Assembly (NCBI GenBank): GCA_944470555.2
Contig: OX104132.1
Span: 5,837,755-5,901,754 of the forward strand
Direction: 5' to 3'
Origin: Heterobilharzia americana
Lineage: Eukaryota > Platyhelminthes > Trematoda > Strigeidida > Schistosomatidae
DNA length: 64,000 nucleotides
Within the stretch, counting starts at the first letter, position 1, and every line of letters starts with the position of its first letter. Positions 1 to 10,364 of the stretch are shown piece after piece. The translations under genes were made by a program, and so were the position numbers. Below the pieces are notes generated by a model that was given only the letters and a program-made list of their open reading frames with translations, did no database searches and was not told where the DNA came from.

Positions 1-2797
1 GTGTAGTGCAGTGCAGTAGATCTCCACACTGAAGGCCTGTCTTGCTGTCTTTCCGATCCTGGCTGGCTGTCTTTGACATCCTCATCTGTACTTGTACCGC
101 CTGTATTTGAAACGATGGTGATTGTTGCTTCTTGCAGCGTTTGTTGTCGGTTGAGTATCTCCATCACCTCTGTCTTCTCTAAGTTCACCTGAAGAAAGTC
201 CCGTCTTCGCTGCCTCGCCTCTACTGTCAACTTGTTGGATTTTGCCTGTGGATCATCGAGTTTTCGCGATATAAGATATAAATCACCATGGGCGAAATCC
301 AAATCTTCTGGGGTCTTTTCATCGGTCCACTTTATGCTCGTCACAGTTTGCTGCATGATCCAGTACACTCCAGTCGACCACAATCAGGAAGATGATCGGT
401 GATAGTAGGCGGCGACCTTGTCTTACTCCTTCCCGTCTTCACTTCAAAAGCATGACTGTGCTTTCCATTGTGAATCACTTGACATGTAGCATCATGTAGC
501 ATATGGCTGTTGAATGAGGCTGATAAAGGTTTGTGTCACAAAAACCGTTATGTTGAAGCAGTTTCCAAATTACTTGTCAGTCGACGCTGTCGAATGAGGG
601 CCTTTTCAAAATCGATGAAGTTGGGGTAGAGTTGAGTTGACTGCCATTCTATACTCTGTTCTATGAACATGCGTGGTGTAGCGTTGCAATTTGATCCGGA
701 CATGATTTGTTCTTCATGAAGCCGGCCAGCCAGCGAGCCTGTTCTGGTCATACTTTTGGATGCAGCGCATCCTTTAGTCTCCCCAGGATGATACGCCTTA
801 ATATTTTGCTAGGTGTGGACAGGATCATGATTCCGCTTCAGTTCTTGCCAAAGACTAAGGTCACCCTTATTTGTAAGGGTGACAAGGTAGCCCTTCTTCC
901 AATCTGTGGGGAGGTACCTGTCCTTCCAAACCTTCTGCAGTAGTGGTGTGAACATGTCCTCTGTTGTCTGTGGGTCAGTTTTCAGTGCTTCTGGCGGAAT
1001 ACCATCTGGTCCTTCTGCTTTCCCGGGTTTCAGTAGCTTTATGGCGTTGTGAACTTCCCTTCTGCTTTTGTCGGAGTGTTTGTGTTCACTGATAGTTCTG
1101 TGACTGGGCTGCTGGTGGTATTTCTGGACGAGTTGTAGATGGTGGTGGTCGATTCGAGAGTTTTTTGAATTGGTCAACCCATCGCTTCCTTTGTTTCTCC
1201 TCTTTGGTGCTAGCTAAGTTCCCTCCACTATCTTTCATCTGCGTTGATCTCTTCGCTACCGGATAGTAATCTGGTTATTTGATATAATGTTGTCAGGTCT
1301 TTGTCTCTCCTACCTGCAGCCTGTTGTGCTTCAGTTGCGAGTGTATGGTAGAAGTGTCTTTTGTCTTTGCGCGCACTCTTCTTCACTTCTTTGTCCAGTG
1401 TAGTGTTTTGTAGGTTATGTCCAGTTCCTCTTTTCGTTGTTTACCCCTGCACTGCACTGGTTCATCCTCTGCTTCACCATCTTCCTCTCCCTCCTCTCCT
1501 CTATCAGCTTCCATGGGTCCGTCGAGATCCATTCCTTGTTTTGCCTCTTCTTCTTTCTTCCTTACACGGTTATGCAGGTTTCCTTCCACATAGCTTTCAA
1601 ATATTTCCAGTGTTCTTCCACGCAAGTTCCTTCATGGATGTTGCTTAGTGTCTTCTAATTTTTCCTGATGACTGACTGACGTGAGGATGTCCTTTGCAGT
1701 TTCGTGCTTCAGTTTATGTTCTGGGTGTTAAACTTGAACTGTGGTTTATCGCCAACTTCTTTGAAGGCTTTCGGCTAGATTCTGAAAGTCCCTTGCACTA
1801 GATAGTGAGTGGTGTGAATCTACATCTGTTCCTCTTCTTGATCTGATCTTGTGTCCAGTAGGCTGCATCTCCACATTTTTCAGATTGAGATGAAGTCGAT
1901 CTGATTTTCAGTGTGTCCTGGTTTCTGGTGAAGTTCATGTCGCTTTGTGAATATCCTTGTGTTTGTACACTGCCTCCAATCACCAAATCATTGAAGTCGC
2001 AGAAGTTTGCGAACAGTTCTCCATCCTCATTCATTTCTCTAAGTGCCCCTCGACCTATGGTTGGTTCTCTTTCTGTGTTGTCTGCTCCCAGTTTGGGATT
2101 CATGTCACGCCACGCATTAGAATTTTGATGTCGCCAACTGGAGTGGGGCCTTGTCTATAACTGATTGCAGTTGTTTGCAAGATTCCTCCTTCTCCCCTTG
2201 GTCTGCATTATTTGTAGGTGCGTAGCATTGAATGATTGTGACTTTCCTTCCTTTTGATTTGGATCTTGCTGCCATGATCCTGGTGGAGATTGGCTCCTAC
2301 TGCATGAGGGACTTCGATGGTGTTGGGGACATCATGATGACCACTCCCTCAGTGTGCTCGTGATTGTTGTCTGGGTGACAGTATCGGAGCAGATTATTGA
2401 CTCTCCAAATGGCAGTCTGGAGAGTCCACTTCCATTCGATCTACTCTCACAGATTTCTAGTACATCTATGCCATACCTTCTTATCTCTTTTGAAATCTGG
2501 GCAGCATTGCTGGCTTCAGATATTGTGTGGGAATTCCATATCCTCAATTTTTACTTTCGCTTTCATCGAGAGAAGAGAAGACACATCGACCAATTGGCTT
2601 CCCGAAGGCTTTCATCATTTGTTTCCTCGATTCCAGCGAGGAATGAGGTTGTTTTCTATATTTTCTTTGTGCTTTGAAGTTTCTTTAGCGATTGGATTGG
2701 ATTGGTTTTGTGGGGCGGGGTTTCTATCACCACGCCCAACATTCTCTGTTTTATCCGGGCTTAGGACCGGCTATGAAACTGGTGAACTAGGCGAGGT
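1..2797 (-). mobile_element. RTE-like LINE (family 1), copy 1, decayed and cut by the window edge
   Basis: Read on the minus strand this is an RTE-type non-LTR retrotransposon. It shows pieces of the apurinic endonuclease (2332-2547, 1798-2103) and of the reverse transcriptase (809-1177, with the block GKAEGPDGIPPEAL; 548-751), broken by many frameshifts. The 5' end, at the right, is the same GC-rich leader ending in gcgaggtt that closes the copy at 2925-6137. The 3' end lies left of the window. In every stretch compared it matches 22452-25257, with one substitution (position 36, C versus T) and an 8-bp difference near the 5' end (around 2788). It cannot encode a working protein. Family assignment rests on colinearity with the better copy next to it. 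Confidence 0.9.
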
Positions 2798-2938
2798 TTA
2801 AATGTTTATAACCTTAGCTATATATGTGACAATCGAGTTCAAAATCTATCGGAAAAGTTCGGTAAGATGCGATAACTCACTTTGATTGCTTTCGTTTTAT
2901 CCACTTCTTAGCCTTTATCATCTATTATTTTATTATTA

Positions 2939-4678
2939 TTAGTCCCTTGGGTTCCTAGTGGAACATAGGGCTTCAGTAGCACGCCTCCAGTGACCTCTGT
3001 TCTCTGAGATCTTTTGAACCTGGTTCCACGACAGCCCACAACCTCTCATTTCCTCCTCGCATGACCTCCTCCATGTCACCCTCGGACGTCCAACTCGTCG
3101 CTTCCCATGGGGATTCCACTCGAGGGCCTGACGCGTGATGTCCTCAGTCGGCCTTCTCAGTGCATGGCCAATCCATCTCCACTTCTTCCTGCATATTTGT
3201 TGCGTGATAGGTTCTTGGTTGGTTCGTTCCCAGAGTTCCTTGTTGCTTATTTTTTCTGGCCATCTGATCTTCAGCAGCGAGCGTAAGCAGTTGTTGATGA
3301 ATGTCTGTAGTTTATTGGAAATGCCTTTCGTGACGCGCCAAGTCTCTGAGCCATACAAGAGCACTGACTTGACGTTGGTGTTGAAAATCCGTATCTTGTT
3401 CCACATGCTGAGTGCAGAAGATCTCCACACTGGTTTCAGGCTAATGAACGCCTGTCTTGCTTTTCCGATTCTGACTTTGACGTCCTCGTCCGTCCCGCCT
3501 GTAGTTGAAACAGTGCTTCCTAGATAAGTGAAGGAGGTTACTTCCTTCAAGTTTCTCCCGTTGACGGTGATTGGAGTTTGTTGTTGTTGTTGATGGTGGT
3601 GGTGCGGTATCTTCATCACTTCTGTCTTCTCTATATTCACCTGAAGTCCCGTCTTAGCTGCCTCTTCTGTCAACTTGTTAGTTTTTGCCTGCAGATCTTC
3701 AAGTTTATGTGACATTAGGCATAAGTCATCGGCGAAATCCAAGTCTTCTAGGTTCTTTTCCGTCGTCCAGTGTATCCCCCTCTTCTCGCTGCCTACTGTT
3801 TGCTGCATGATCCAGTCCACCACAATAAGGAATATCATGGGGGATAGTAGGCAACCTTGTTTCACTCCTGTCTTCACTTCAAAGGCATCACTGAGCTTCC
3901 CATTGTGGATTACTTGGCATGTGGCATCTTCATATAGTTGTTGAATGAGGCGGATAAAGGTTTGCGGTACTCCGTAGTATTGAAGCAGTTTCCAAATTAC
4001 TTCTCGGTCGACGCTGTCAAAGGCCTTCTCAAAGTCGATGAAGTTGAGGTATAGAGCTGATTGCCATTCTACGCTCTGTTCTATGATGATACGAAGCGTT
4101 GCAATTTGGTCAGCACATGATTTGTACTTCCTGAAGCCTGCCTGTTCCGGTCGCAGTTTTGAATCCAGTGCGTCTTTAAGCCTCTCCAGGATGATGCGGC
4201 TTAATATTTTACTTGGGGTGGATAGGAGAGTGATTCCGCGCCAGTTCTTGCAAGCACTGAGGTCTCCCTTCTTCGGCAGTTTGACAAGGTAACCCTTCTT
4301 CCAATCGTCAGGTACCTTCTCTTCCCTCCACACCTTCTGCAATAGTGGTGTGAGCATGTCCGCTGTTGTCTCTGCATCTGTTCTCAGTGCTTCTGGCGGT
4401 ATTCCATCTGGTCCTGCTGCTTTCCCGCATTTCAGTAGCTTTATGGCGTTCAGGACTTCCATTTTCGTTGGGGGATTTATGTTCACTTGTAATTCAGCGG
4501 CTGCAGGTGGTATTTCTGGACGAAGTGCAGGTGGTGGTCGATTCAAGAGCTTCTTGAAGTGGTCGGCCCATCGTTTCCTCTGTTTCTCTTCTTTTGTAAT
4601 TAAATTTCCTTCTTCATCTTTTATTGGTTTCATCTGTGTTGGTCTCTTCCCTGATAGCAACCTGGTTATTTGATACAA
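2939..4678 (-). CDS. RTE retrotransposon reverse transcriptase (second part of broken pol)
   Basis: A 579-residue frame covering the whole reverse transcriptase of the element. Landmarks are GKAAGPDGIPPEAL (near residue 90), FIDFEKAFDSVDRE (near 213), GVKQGCLLSP (near 270), the catalytic FADD (near 315), the thumb, and a C-terminal Arg/Trp-rich segment including [18 protein letters not shown]. It would copy the element's RNA at the nicked target. The true N-terminus is in the preceding frame; the first ATG here is simply the first in-frame Met after the frameshift. The stop codon is the first TAA of the trinucleotide tail, so coding extends to the very 3' end. All catalytic residues appear present, so the single indel is the obvious defect. 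Confidence 0.9.
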   Translation of the reverse strand: MYQITRLLSGKRPTQMKPIKDEEGNLITKEEKQRKRWADHFKKLLNRPPPALRPEIPPAAAELQVNINPPTKMEVLNAIKLLKCGKAAGPDGIPPEALRTDAETTADMLTPLLQKVWREEKVPDDWKKGYLVKLPKKGDLSACKNWRGITLLSTPSKILSRIILERLKDALDSKLRPEQAGFRKYKSCADQIATLRIIIEQSVEWQSALYLNFIDFEKAFDSVDREVIWKLLQYYGVPQTFIRLIQQLYEDATCQVIHNGKLSDAFEVKTGVKQGCLLSPMIFLIVVDWIMQQTVGSEKRGIHWTTEKNLEDLDFADDLCLMSHKLEDLQAKTNKLTEEAAKTGLQVNIEKTEVMKIPHHHHQQQQQTPITVNGRNLKEVTSFTYLGSTVSTTGGTDEDVKVRIGKARQAFISLKPVWRSSALSMWNKIRIFNTNVKSVLLYGSETWRVTKGISNKLQTFINNCLRSLLKIRWPEKISNKELWERTNQEPITQQICRKKWRWIGHALRRPTEDITRQALEWNPHGKRRVGRPRVTWRRSCEEEMRGCGLSWNQVQKISENRGHWRRATEALCSTRNPRD

Positions 4679-4683
4679 TGTCG

Positions 4684-6072
4684 TCAGGTCTCTCTTACCT
4701 GCAGCCTGTTCTGCTTCACTTGCCAGTGTTCGTAGAAGTGTCTTTTGTCTTTGCGTGCACTCTTCTTCACTTCTTTATCCAGTGTTTTATACATTGTGCT
4801 CAGTTCCTCTTGTCGTTGAGCATCCTTGCACTGGTTTATCTTCTGCTTCACCATCCTCCTCTCCTCTATCAGCTTCCAGGTATCCGTCGAGATCCATTCC
4901 TTGTCTTCTTTCTTCTTCCTTCCTAATACTGTTGTGCAGGTTTCTTTCCACATAGCTTTCAAAGACTTCCAGTGTTCTTCTACACAGGTTTCTTCAGGGA
5001 TGTCCCTCGACGTCTCCCATTTTGTCTTGATGGCTGCTTTGAAGATCTCCTTTGTAGTTTCATCCTTCAGTTTCCGAGTGTTGTACTTGAATTGAGGTCT
5101 ATCACCAGCTTCCTTGAAGGCTTTTAACTTGATTTGGAAGGTTCCTTGCACTAGATAGTGGTCTGAACCTACATCTGCTCCTCTTCTTGACCTTGTGTTA
5201 AGTAGACTGCGTCTCCATTTTCTTGAGATTGAGATAAAGTCGATTTGATTTTTAGTGTGTCCATCTGGTGAAGTCCATGTCGCTTTGTGGATATCCTTGT
5301 GCCTGAACACACTGCCTCCAATCACCAAATCGTTGAATGCACAGAATTCTGCAAACAATTCTCCATTCTCATTCATTTCACCTAGCGCCTCTCGACCCAT
5401 GGTTAGTTCTCTTCCCGTGTTGTCCCCTCCCAGTTTGGCATTCATGTCGCCCATTAGAATTTTGATATCGCCAACTGACGTCTTGTCCAGTGTTGACTGA
5501 AGTTGTCTGTAGAATTCCTCCTTTTTCTCTTGCTCTGCATTATTTGTAGGTGCATAACATTGTATGATTGTGACCTTTCTTCCTTTTGAGTTGAATCTTG
5601 CTGTCATGATCCTGGAGGAGATTGGTTCCCACTGCATGAGAGCCTTCGATGCTCTTGAGGACATCATGATAGCCACTCCCTCAGTGTGCTCGTGGTTGGC
5701 GTCTGGGTGACCGGAGTAGATTATTGATTCTCCAGTTGACAGTTTGGAGAGTCCACTCCCATTCCATCTGCTTTCGCAAATCCCAAGCACTTCGATGTTA
5801 TACCTTCTCATCTCCTTTGCAATCTGGGCTGCCTTACTGGGTTCAAACATCGTGCGGACATTCCATGTCCCCACGTTTACTTTCGCTTTCATCGAGAGAA
5901 GACACATCGGCCAATTGGCTTCCCGAAGGCTTTCACCAACTGGCGTCATTTCGCCTCTCCGATTCCAGCGGGGAATAAGTTTGTTTTCATTTTTTATATT
6001 TTGTTTGTGCTTTGAAGTTTCTTTAGCGGTTAGATTTGTTTTACGGGGTAGGGTTGCTAGCCCTATGCCCAA
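4684..6072 (-). CDS. RTE retrotransposon APE-type endonuclease domain (first part of broken pol)
   Basis: A 462-residue frame with the exonuclease-endonuclease-phosphatase fold of LINE endonucleases, which nick target DNA for reverse transcription. Visible motifs are GTWNVRTM (68-75), CESRW (99-103), GDMNAK (208-213), IDF (277-279) and SDHYLV (303-308), matching the metal-binding and catalytic blocks of AP endonucleases. The last ~15 residues are out of frame: the plus-strand copy at 47.8 kb continues smoothly into the reverse transcriptase here, while this copy lacks one A and stops. The start codon is the first ATG after the GC-rich leader and is shared with the copy at 46521. In life this would be one polyprotein with the next frame. 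Confidence 0.88.
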   Translation of the reverse strand: MGIGLATLPRKTNLTAKETSKHKQNIKNENKLIPRWNRRGEMTPVGESLREANWPMCLLSMKAKVNVGTWNVRTMFEPSKAAQIAKEMRRYNIEVLGICESRWNGSGLSKLSTGESIIYSGHPDANHEHTEGVAIMMSSRASKALMQWEPISSRIMTARFNSKGRKVTIIQCYAPTNNAEQEKKEEFYRQLQSTLDKTSVGDIKILMGDMNAKLGGDNTGRELTMGREALGEMNENGELFAEFCAFNDLVIGGSVFRHKDIHKATWTSPDGHTKNQIDFISISRKWRRSLLNTRSRRGADVGSDHYLVQGTFQIKLKAFKEAGDRPQFKYNTRKLKDETTKEIFKAAIKTKWETSRDIPEETCVEEHWKSLKAMWKETCTTVLGRKKKEDKEWISTDTWKLIEERRMVKQKINQCKDAQRQEELSTMYKTLDKEVKKSARKDKRHFYEHWQVKQNRLQVRET

Positions 6073-6149
6073 CCTTCCCTCTTTACCCGGGCTTAGGACC
6101 GGCTAGTAACTAGTAAACTAGTTAACCAGGCGAGGTTCTTTATCATCTA

Positions 6150-6879
6150 GATGCGATAAAATAGAGTGTCTCATAGGTTTAACGTATACTTTTCCCAGCC
6201 AAAAAAAGTAGGTATTCGGTATTACTTTGGTCAAGCTGCATAATCGTACGCCCGATATTTCTATTGCTTTGTTTTTCTATGCCTCTTTGTACTAGAGACT
6301 TATTCTATAGCCTTCTGTTTCTTTATTAGCTTGATAAAATTTAGGATTCATAATCGGAAGCGGCAGTTATGCCTTTAGTATGTCAGTAAAGCATTGTACA
6401 TGATAGTAAAACTCTGGTAAGTTTACACTCACTTACGCTTACTCATTATGCAATCAAAAAATGAATTGAATTCTAAAAACTTTTCAATAAATTCCTCACT
6501 GTTTCCCTGAAGTGATGTTTAACTTGTCAGTTAGTGACGGCGCACCACTTATAGTTTCGATGTGAGTACCCAGTCCATTATTAACCATACTGCACAGATG
6601 CGTGCTTCTTGAAACGACTAAATACGTTGAAGAACCTAACAAGTCTATATACGTCCGACTACTTTTGTCTCCATTGATAAGGTAAGGTAAGTAGGTCCAC
6701 GTGGAAATTTGTGAATCTAAAGTGATTGCGATGAATTTTCTGCACTGCTGATCACTATTTACACCGAATTGCTATATTTTCGGAAACAGACTTCCTGTTC
6801 GGTATCCATCGGGTAAACACAAAGTCCATGGTAAGAAACTGTAGACATTCCGCTTAAAATCAAGAGTGATAAATGCCCA
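6150..6879. other. Intergenic or intronic DNA, nothing recognised
   Basis: AT-rich DNA between the RTE insertion and the first SINE. No splice-framed open reading frame or recognisable repeat was seen. If the PICALM-like gene starts left of the window, this is intron. Confidence 0.5.
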
Positions 6880-7012
6880 TCCCCTCGTTTACCTAGTGGA
6901 TAACTTTTTTGGGTTCTAGGTTCAAGTCACAGTGGCAACAACATCATCCCGCACTAGGGTGCAGTTACATTCAACTGACGAGTCCCAAGTTGAAAAAAAT
7001 GCTTGTCCTCGG
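6880..7012 (+). repeat. SINE-A (Sm-alpha-like) with decayed hammerhead
   Basis: A tRNA-like head (acctagtggataac near 6891 as A-box region, ggttcaagtc near 6919 as B box) is followed by the phrase acaacatcatcccgcac and then CTGACGA (6975-6981) and GAAA (6992-6995), the two conserved strands of a hammerhead ribozyme. The stem II segment between them is shortened and the 3' half does not pair well, so this copy should be inactive. Four related copies lie at 11.5, 51.8, 52.4 and 52.6 kb. Confidence 0.7.
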
Positions 7013-7660
7013 TTCTTCTGTTAGTCATCGAGATGATAGAAAGTGTGGACACGTTTTATATTTTTCTGCATATTGAATACGTCGTTAATTTCTACCTTGT
7101 GTTCCCTTCATTAACTTGTATTCGTTTATTTTCTACTCTATACCCGTGTATAAAGTATTTCAAGTTGTTGCGATATATATACGGCTGTGCTTAGTTACAC
7201 GTACTTCCTATTTCCCAATCATCATTTACTCTAAGTCACTGTATCTGTTCAGTTTTTTTCAAATAAAGTGACAATACCAACTATTTGATGTTTCCCCACA
7301 TGCTTCATCGATGAAGCTGTGGTGTTTGACTGATGCTTTATGATCACTTGTTATGTGCTTCATTTCTGCTATTGAGGGGGATGTAGACTAAATGAGCAAA
7401 ATATCCATGATCTATGGATCCATGTAGTCATCCTAATCAAAACCCCCACTGACATGAAAATTGTTACTCGTTAAATGCGAAGGTTCGTTCGTTTCGCTTA
7501 GTCGTTACGGTTTCACTTTATTCAGATAATTGTATGCGTATTTTTCGAATGGTTTCCAAGCATTAATAAGATACTATCCCGTATATAGTTCTGTCTGTTC
7601 TATTAGTTGTCGGAAATTCTTATTTTGCTTATTTTCTCCCAATGAAATGTGTGTATATAG

Positions 7661-7843
7661 GTCATGTGGAACAATCTCATACCAATCAACCTTCAGCTCT
7701 AGATGATTTACTTGGCCTTGATCTATTGTCATCTGATCCCCTACCACAGTCGAATATTGAACCTGTTCCTTTCACAGCTCAAGTTGTTAGCTCTGCAGGT
7801 ACACAAGAAGCGAAGTCTTCAACTAATAATACTGCTTCTTCAG
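7661..7843 (+). CDS. PICALM: PICALM/AP180-like clathrin assembly protein, exon A
   Basis: A 183-nt exon flanked by an acceptor (tatatag, ending 7660) and a donor (gtaaac at 7844). It encodes about 61 residues, low in order and rich in Ser, Pro and acidic clusters: ALDDLLGLDLLSSDPLP then Gln/Ser/Thr-rich sequence. DDLL and LLxLD patterns are typical of clathrin- and adaptor-binding tails. It enters with two codon bases and leaves with one, so it joins exon B in frame. The call rests mainly on exon C. The ANTH lipid-binding domain of such proteins should lie upstream, outside this window. Other endocytic adaptors (epsin, GGA, TOM1-like) have similar motifs, so the identity is probable rather than certain. 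Confidence 0.68.
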
Positions 7844-8667
7844 GTAAACATAAATTTATGGATTGATTTTCCGTCGTTTGGTATCTCTCTCTGTTTACTT
7901 TTTGTCGCAAAGCCACACTGTCAGTCTCTTCCCCCCCCCATACAAACGATTTCCGAAGTATTTAATAATTTTTTGAAAATATCCCTACGTCGAAACTGTT
8001 ACCAGTAGCAAAACGGTAATTTGGTCGAAAACCGGCCTGTTCTCACCTTATGTGAGACAATAGGGAGTCAGTGTTACCGATTCATTCAATCGGGTCATAG
8101 CATTAATTTACACCTAGTAAGTGTGATTGCCAGTTTTATGTGTTATAGCTGAAAAAAAATTTAATTTACAATGGATTCACTGTTTCTGTTGTGTTTTTGT
8201 TTAGCTCAAGTTTTTAATTTTTCGTCTACACTATTCAGACGTATTATTCATGTATACGCATGAATTAGTCATAAATTGTTAGACAGTCATTGTTCTTCTT
8301 ATTGCTTACGTGATATACACTTTCGTAGTAGCTATCACCACTACTTTGATCCGTGTAAGATGATAATTAGGCGAACAGAAGTAACGTTGTTGGACCCTTG
8401 CACAGATAACATCTATTCAAGTTGAATTACTTGGTAACAACACAGGAAGAAAAACATTCAACAGGAATCCGTGAGTGTGGAAATAAACTGAAAGGATGTA
8501 AGAATGTATAGAATAAGTAAGTAATAGTGGATGATTTTATGCCATTTGTACCTGACATCGATAATATACTCTATCTTCAGTTTCACTTGTGACTTTTTTC
8601 TGTGTAGTTGTCAAAAAATCGGAATGCACTTAGCAACCTTGTGCATGTTCATGAAGTAGGTAGTGTC
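7844..8667. other. Intron of the PICALM-like gene
   Basis: AT-rich intronic sequence. A C-run lies near 7931-7938. No exon or recognisable repeat was seen before the SINE-C pair. Confidence 0.5.
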
Positions 8668-8830
8668 TGGCTATGGTTGAGTGGTTTAGCGAAATGACTA
8701 TCAGCCGTTGGGTCGTGGGTTCAAGCCACGCCCCACCAACCGAGGTTTGGGCAGCCAGGTGGTATCATTAGCCCTCACACAACAGGTGTGGCTCATCGTC
8801 TACTGCATGGATGTGCACAAGATACAAGAT
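8668..8830 (+). repeat. SINE-C, plus-strand copy of an inverted pair
   Basis: A tRNA-like head (gctatggttgagtggtt as A-box region, gggttcaagcc as B box) is followed by a body containing gaggtttgggcagccaggtgg and cctcacacaacaggtgtgg. The body recurs inverted at 8868-8945, again at 11850-12040 (+) and in part at 56138-56200 (-). No hammerhead motif was found in this family. Confidence 0.75.
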
Positions 8831-8867
8831 GGTTGAGTGCGTTATTATTGTTTGTGTTATTACGCAA

Positions 8868-8945
8868 TAAGCGATGAGTAGCCACACCTGTTGTGTGAGG
8901 GTTAACGTTACTACTTGAGTGCCCAAACCTCAGTTAGTGGAGCGG
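8868..8945 (-). repeat. SINE-C body, inverted partner
   Basis: Reverse complement of the SINE-C body at 8736-8803, about 70 bases per arm with a loop of roughly 70 bases. The pair could form a long hairpin if transcribed. It lies in the intron between exons A and B of the PICALM-like gene. Confidence 0.75.
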
Positions 8946-9034
8946 TGTACAAGCTACTGACCCACTGGTTGCAAGTCAGTATTACTAAAACAGTGAACCA
9001 CAGCTCTGAAATTCTATTGTGATCGAAGGAAAAT

Positions 9035-9300
9035 CTGAGTGTAAAAACATAACTTGGTGTACAGCTTTCGGTGGCGGTCTCGCTATATCGTAGACCGACA
9101 GAAGTTGGAAAACTTGGACCATTGGATTCCGACTCAGTGGCTCAATGGTAACCTGAAGGTTCTGCGTTCGACCCCTGGCGGGGTCATGTTTGTACACTAC
9201 TGAGAGTTCCACACTAGGACGAAACAGTTTTTCACCGCTGCAATGTTTCTTTAACTGGTATCAGTTCATGATGAACATCAACCTGAAATCAATCAATTAA
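9035..9300 (+). repeat. SINE-B with decayed hammerhead, copy B1
   Basis: Begins with the family leader (cgctatatcgtagacc near 9082), continues with a tRNA-like head (cagtggctcaatggtaac, then gttcgacccc as B box near 9166) and the hammerhead segment at 9196-9240, and ends with the tail aacctgaaatcaatc. The GAAA strand (9221-9224) and the GGAC side of stem II are intact, but the CTGAGGAG strand reads CTGAGAG, one base short. This copy should not cleave. Confidence 0.75.
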
Positions 9301-9642
9301 TCTCCACTAACCTTCAAATTGAATTACACTTACCTTATTGCATCATTTCATTTTCACACCAACATTAAGCCTTCATATTATGACCATTATTTATTGAAAA
9401 AGTCTGTTGTTTATATATTCACAGAAAACTTCAGCAAAACAATGCTTTATCGGACAATTGCGTAATAAACTGACTTAATATTTTCCCTGATTATTAATGA
9501 AGCAAAACTGAGGTAACAGATTCCTCCTTTCCTCCGTTTTACCATAGTACTTACTATCTTCTATAGTCGATTTAACTTTGCTCTCATTTTCCGGCACATA
9601 TCCTTAGTGCAATCATTGTATTATTGTTATCCTTGTTTATAG

Positions 9643-9762
9643 TTATTGATGATTTGTTGTCGCTTGACCCACTTTTGGCAAAAGATGATACCAGTCCGGT
9701 AGTTGTTTCTCAAGCGCCTTCGGCTAATCCCCCGGGATCATTTGTTAATGCTTTACCAGCAG
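9643..9762 (+). CDS. PICALM: PICALM/AP180-like clathrin assembly protein, exon B
   Basis: A 120-nt exon between an acceptor (gtttatag, ending 9642) and a donor (gtaagc at 9763). It encodes 40 residues, VIDDLLSLDPLLAKDDTSP followed by Ala/Pro/Ser-rich sequence. The DDLLSLDPLL core repeats the DDLLGLDLL of exon A, suggesting duplicated clathrin-box-like modules. Its length is a multiple of three and its two ends share a phase, so it can be skipped without changing the frame. Confidence 0.68.
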
Positions 9763-9879
9763 GTAAGCGTATGTATAAAAATCGATCACTTTATATACTA
9801 GTTGGTTGAAGGCAATCGGTAGGAAGCCTCAAACCTAGGTTTCTTGCTTGTTCACACTCGTCAGAAAAAGGTATCTGTA

Positions 9880-9985
9880 AGCTGAACGGAAGTGTCACAT
9901 CTGAGGTTGGAACCCGCTCCATCTACTGTTGCGGTCACCGATGTTACCACTGAGCTATTTGGATCGCGACTGACTTCTTGTAGGA
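9880..9985 (-). repeat. tRNA-like SINE head, minus strand
   Basis: On the minus strand, ccaaatagctcagtggtaac (A-box region) and gcgggttccaacctc (B-box region) are spaced as in a tRNA-derived SINE. No matching acceptor stem was found, so it is not called a tRNA gene. Confidence 0.45.
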
Positions 9986-10364
9986 GTAGATTAGACACAT
10001 TGGGTTGGTTACTAGAGAATTATTTTAATTTTATATAAGTAACGCGTCTGTCAGCTGATGGTGCTAAATAACGGTCTCTACTCCTTGGGATATTATTGGT
10101 CACGAACGACTGAAAACAGTTAACAAAGTATCGCAAATCTACCTTTTAAGCTAATCCTACTTCGGTTATTCAACTCTATACTTTTCAGTACTAAAAATGA
10201 ACTATTCGTTCTGTGAGGAAACTGTCTGAGAAGGTGAATCAAATTCTGGATTTCTTACCCGGTGTTTACTCAACCATTCAGTACTAAAAGCCGTTTATCA
10301 CCATTTTCATTGAATTGTATTCATGACAATATTGCTTAATGATTGCTTTAGTTTCATTATCATC

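Larger units (their letters stand above)
2925..6137 (-). mobile_element. RTE-like LINE (family 1), copy 2, nearly full length
   Basis: A 3.2-kb non-LTR retrotransposon on the minus strand. From the 5' end it has a short GC-rich leader (6073-6137), an endonuclease frame, a reverse-transcriptase frame and a tail of TAA-type trinucleotide repeats (2925-2941) instead of poly(A), as is usual for RTE elements. The 12-bp sequence CTTTATCATCTA occurs immediately outside both ends (2913-2924 and 6138-6149), a clean target-site duplication that fixes the boundaries and shows target-primed insertion. The coding region is split by one single-base difference near 4736 relative to the copy at 46456-49698. 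Such proteins in fluke databases are often mislabelled craniofacial development protein 2. Confidence 0.93.

Noticed and set aside
1361..1648. Open frames on the + strand across 1361-2801 and 23812-25258
   Set aside because: They are antisense to the RTE family-1 element, rich in Ser/Leu/Phe as expected for the reverse complement, and identical in both copies only because the element is.
3135..6106. Several + strand frames of 60-130 codons
   Set aside because: Shadows of the minus-strand endonuclease and reverse transcriptase of RTE copy 2.
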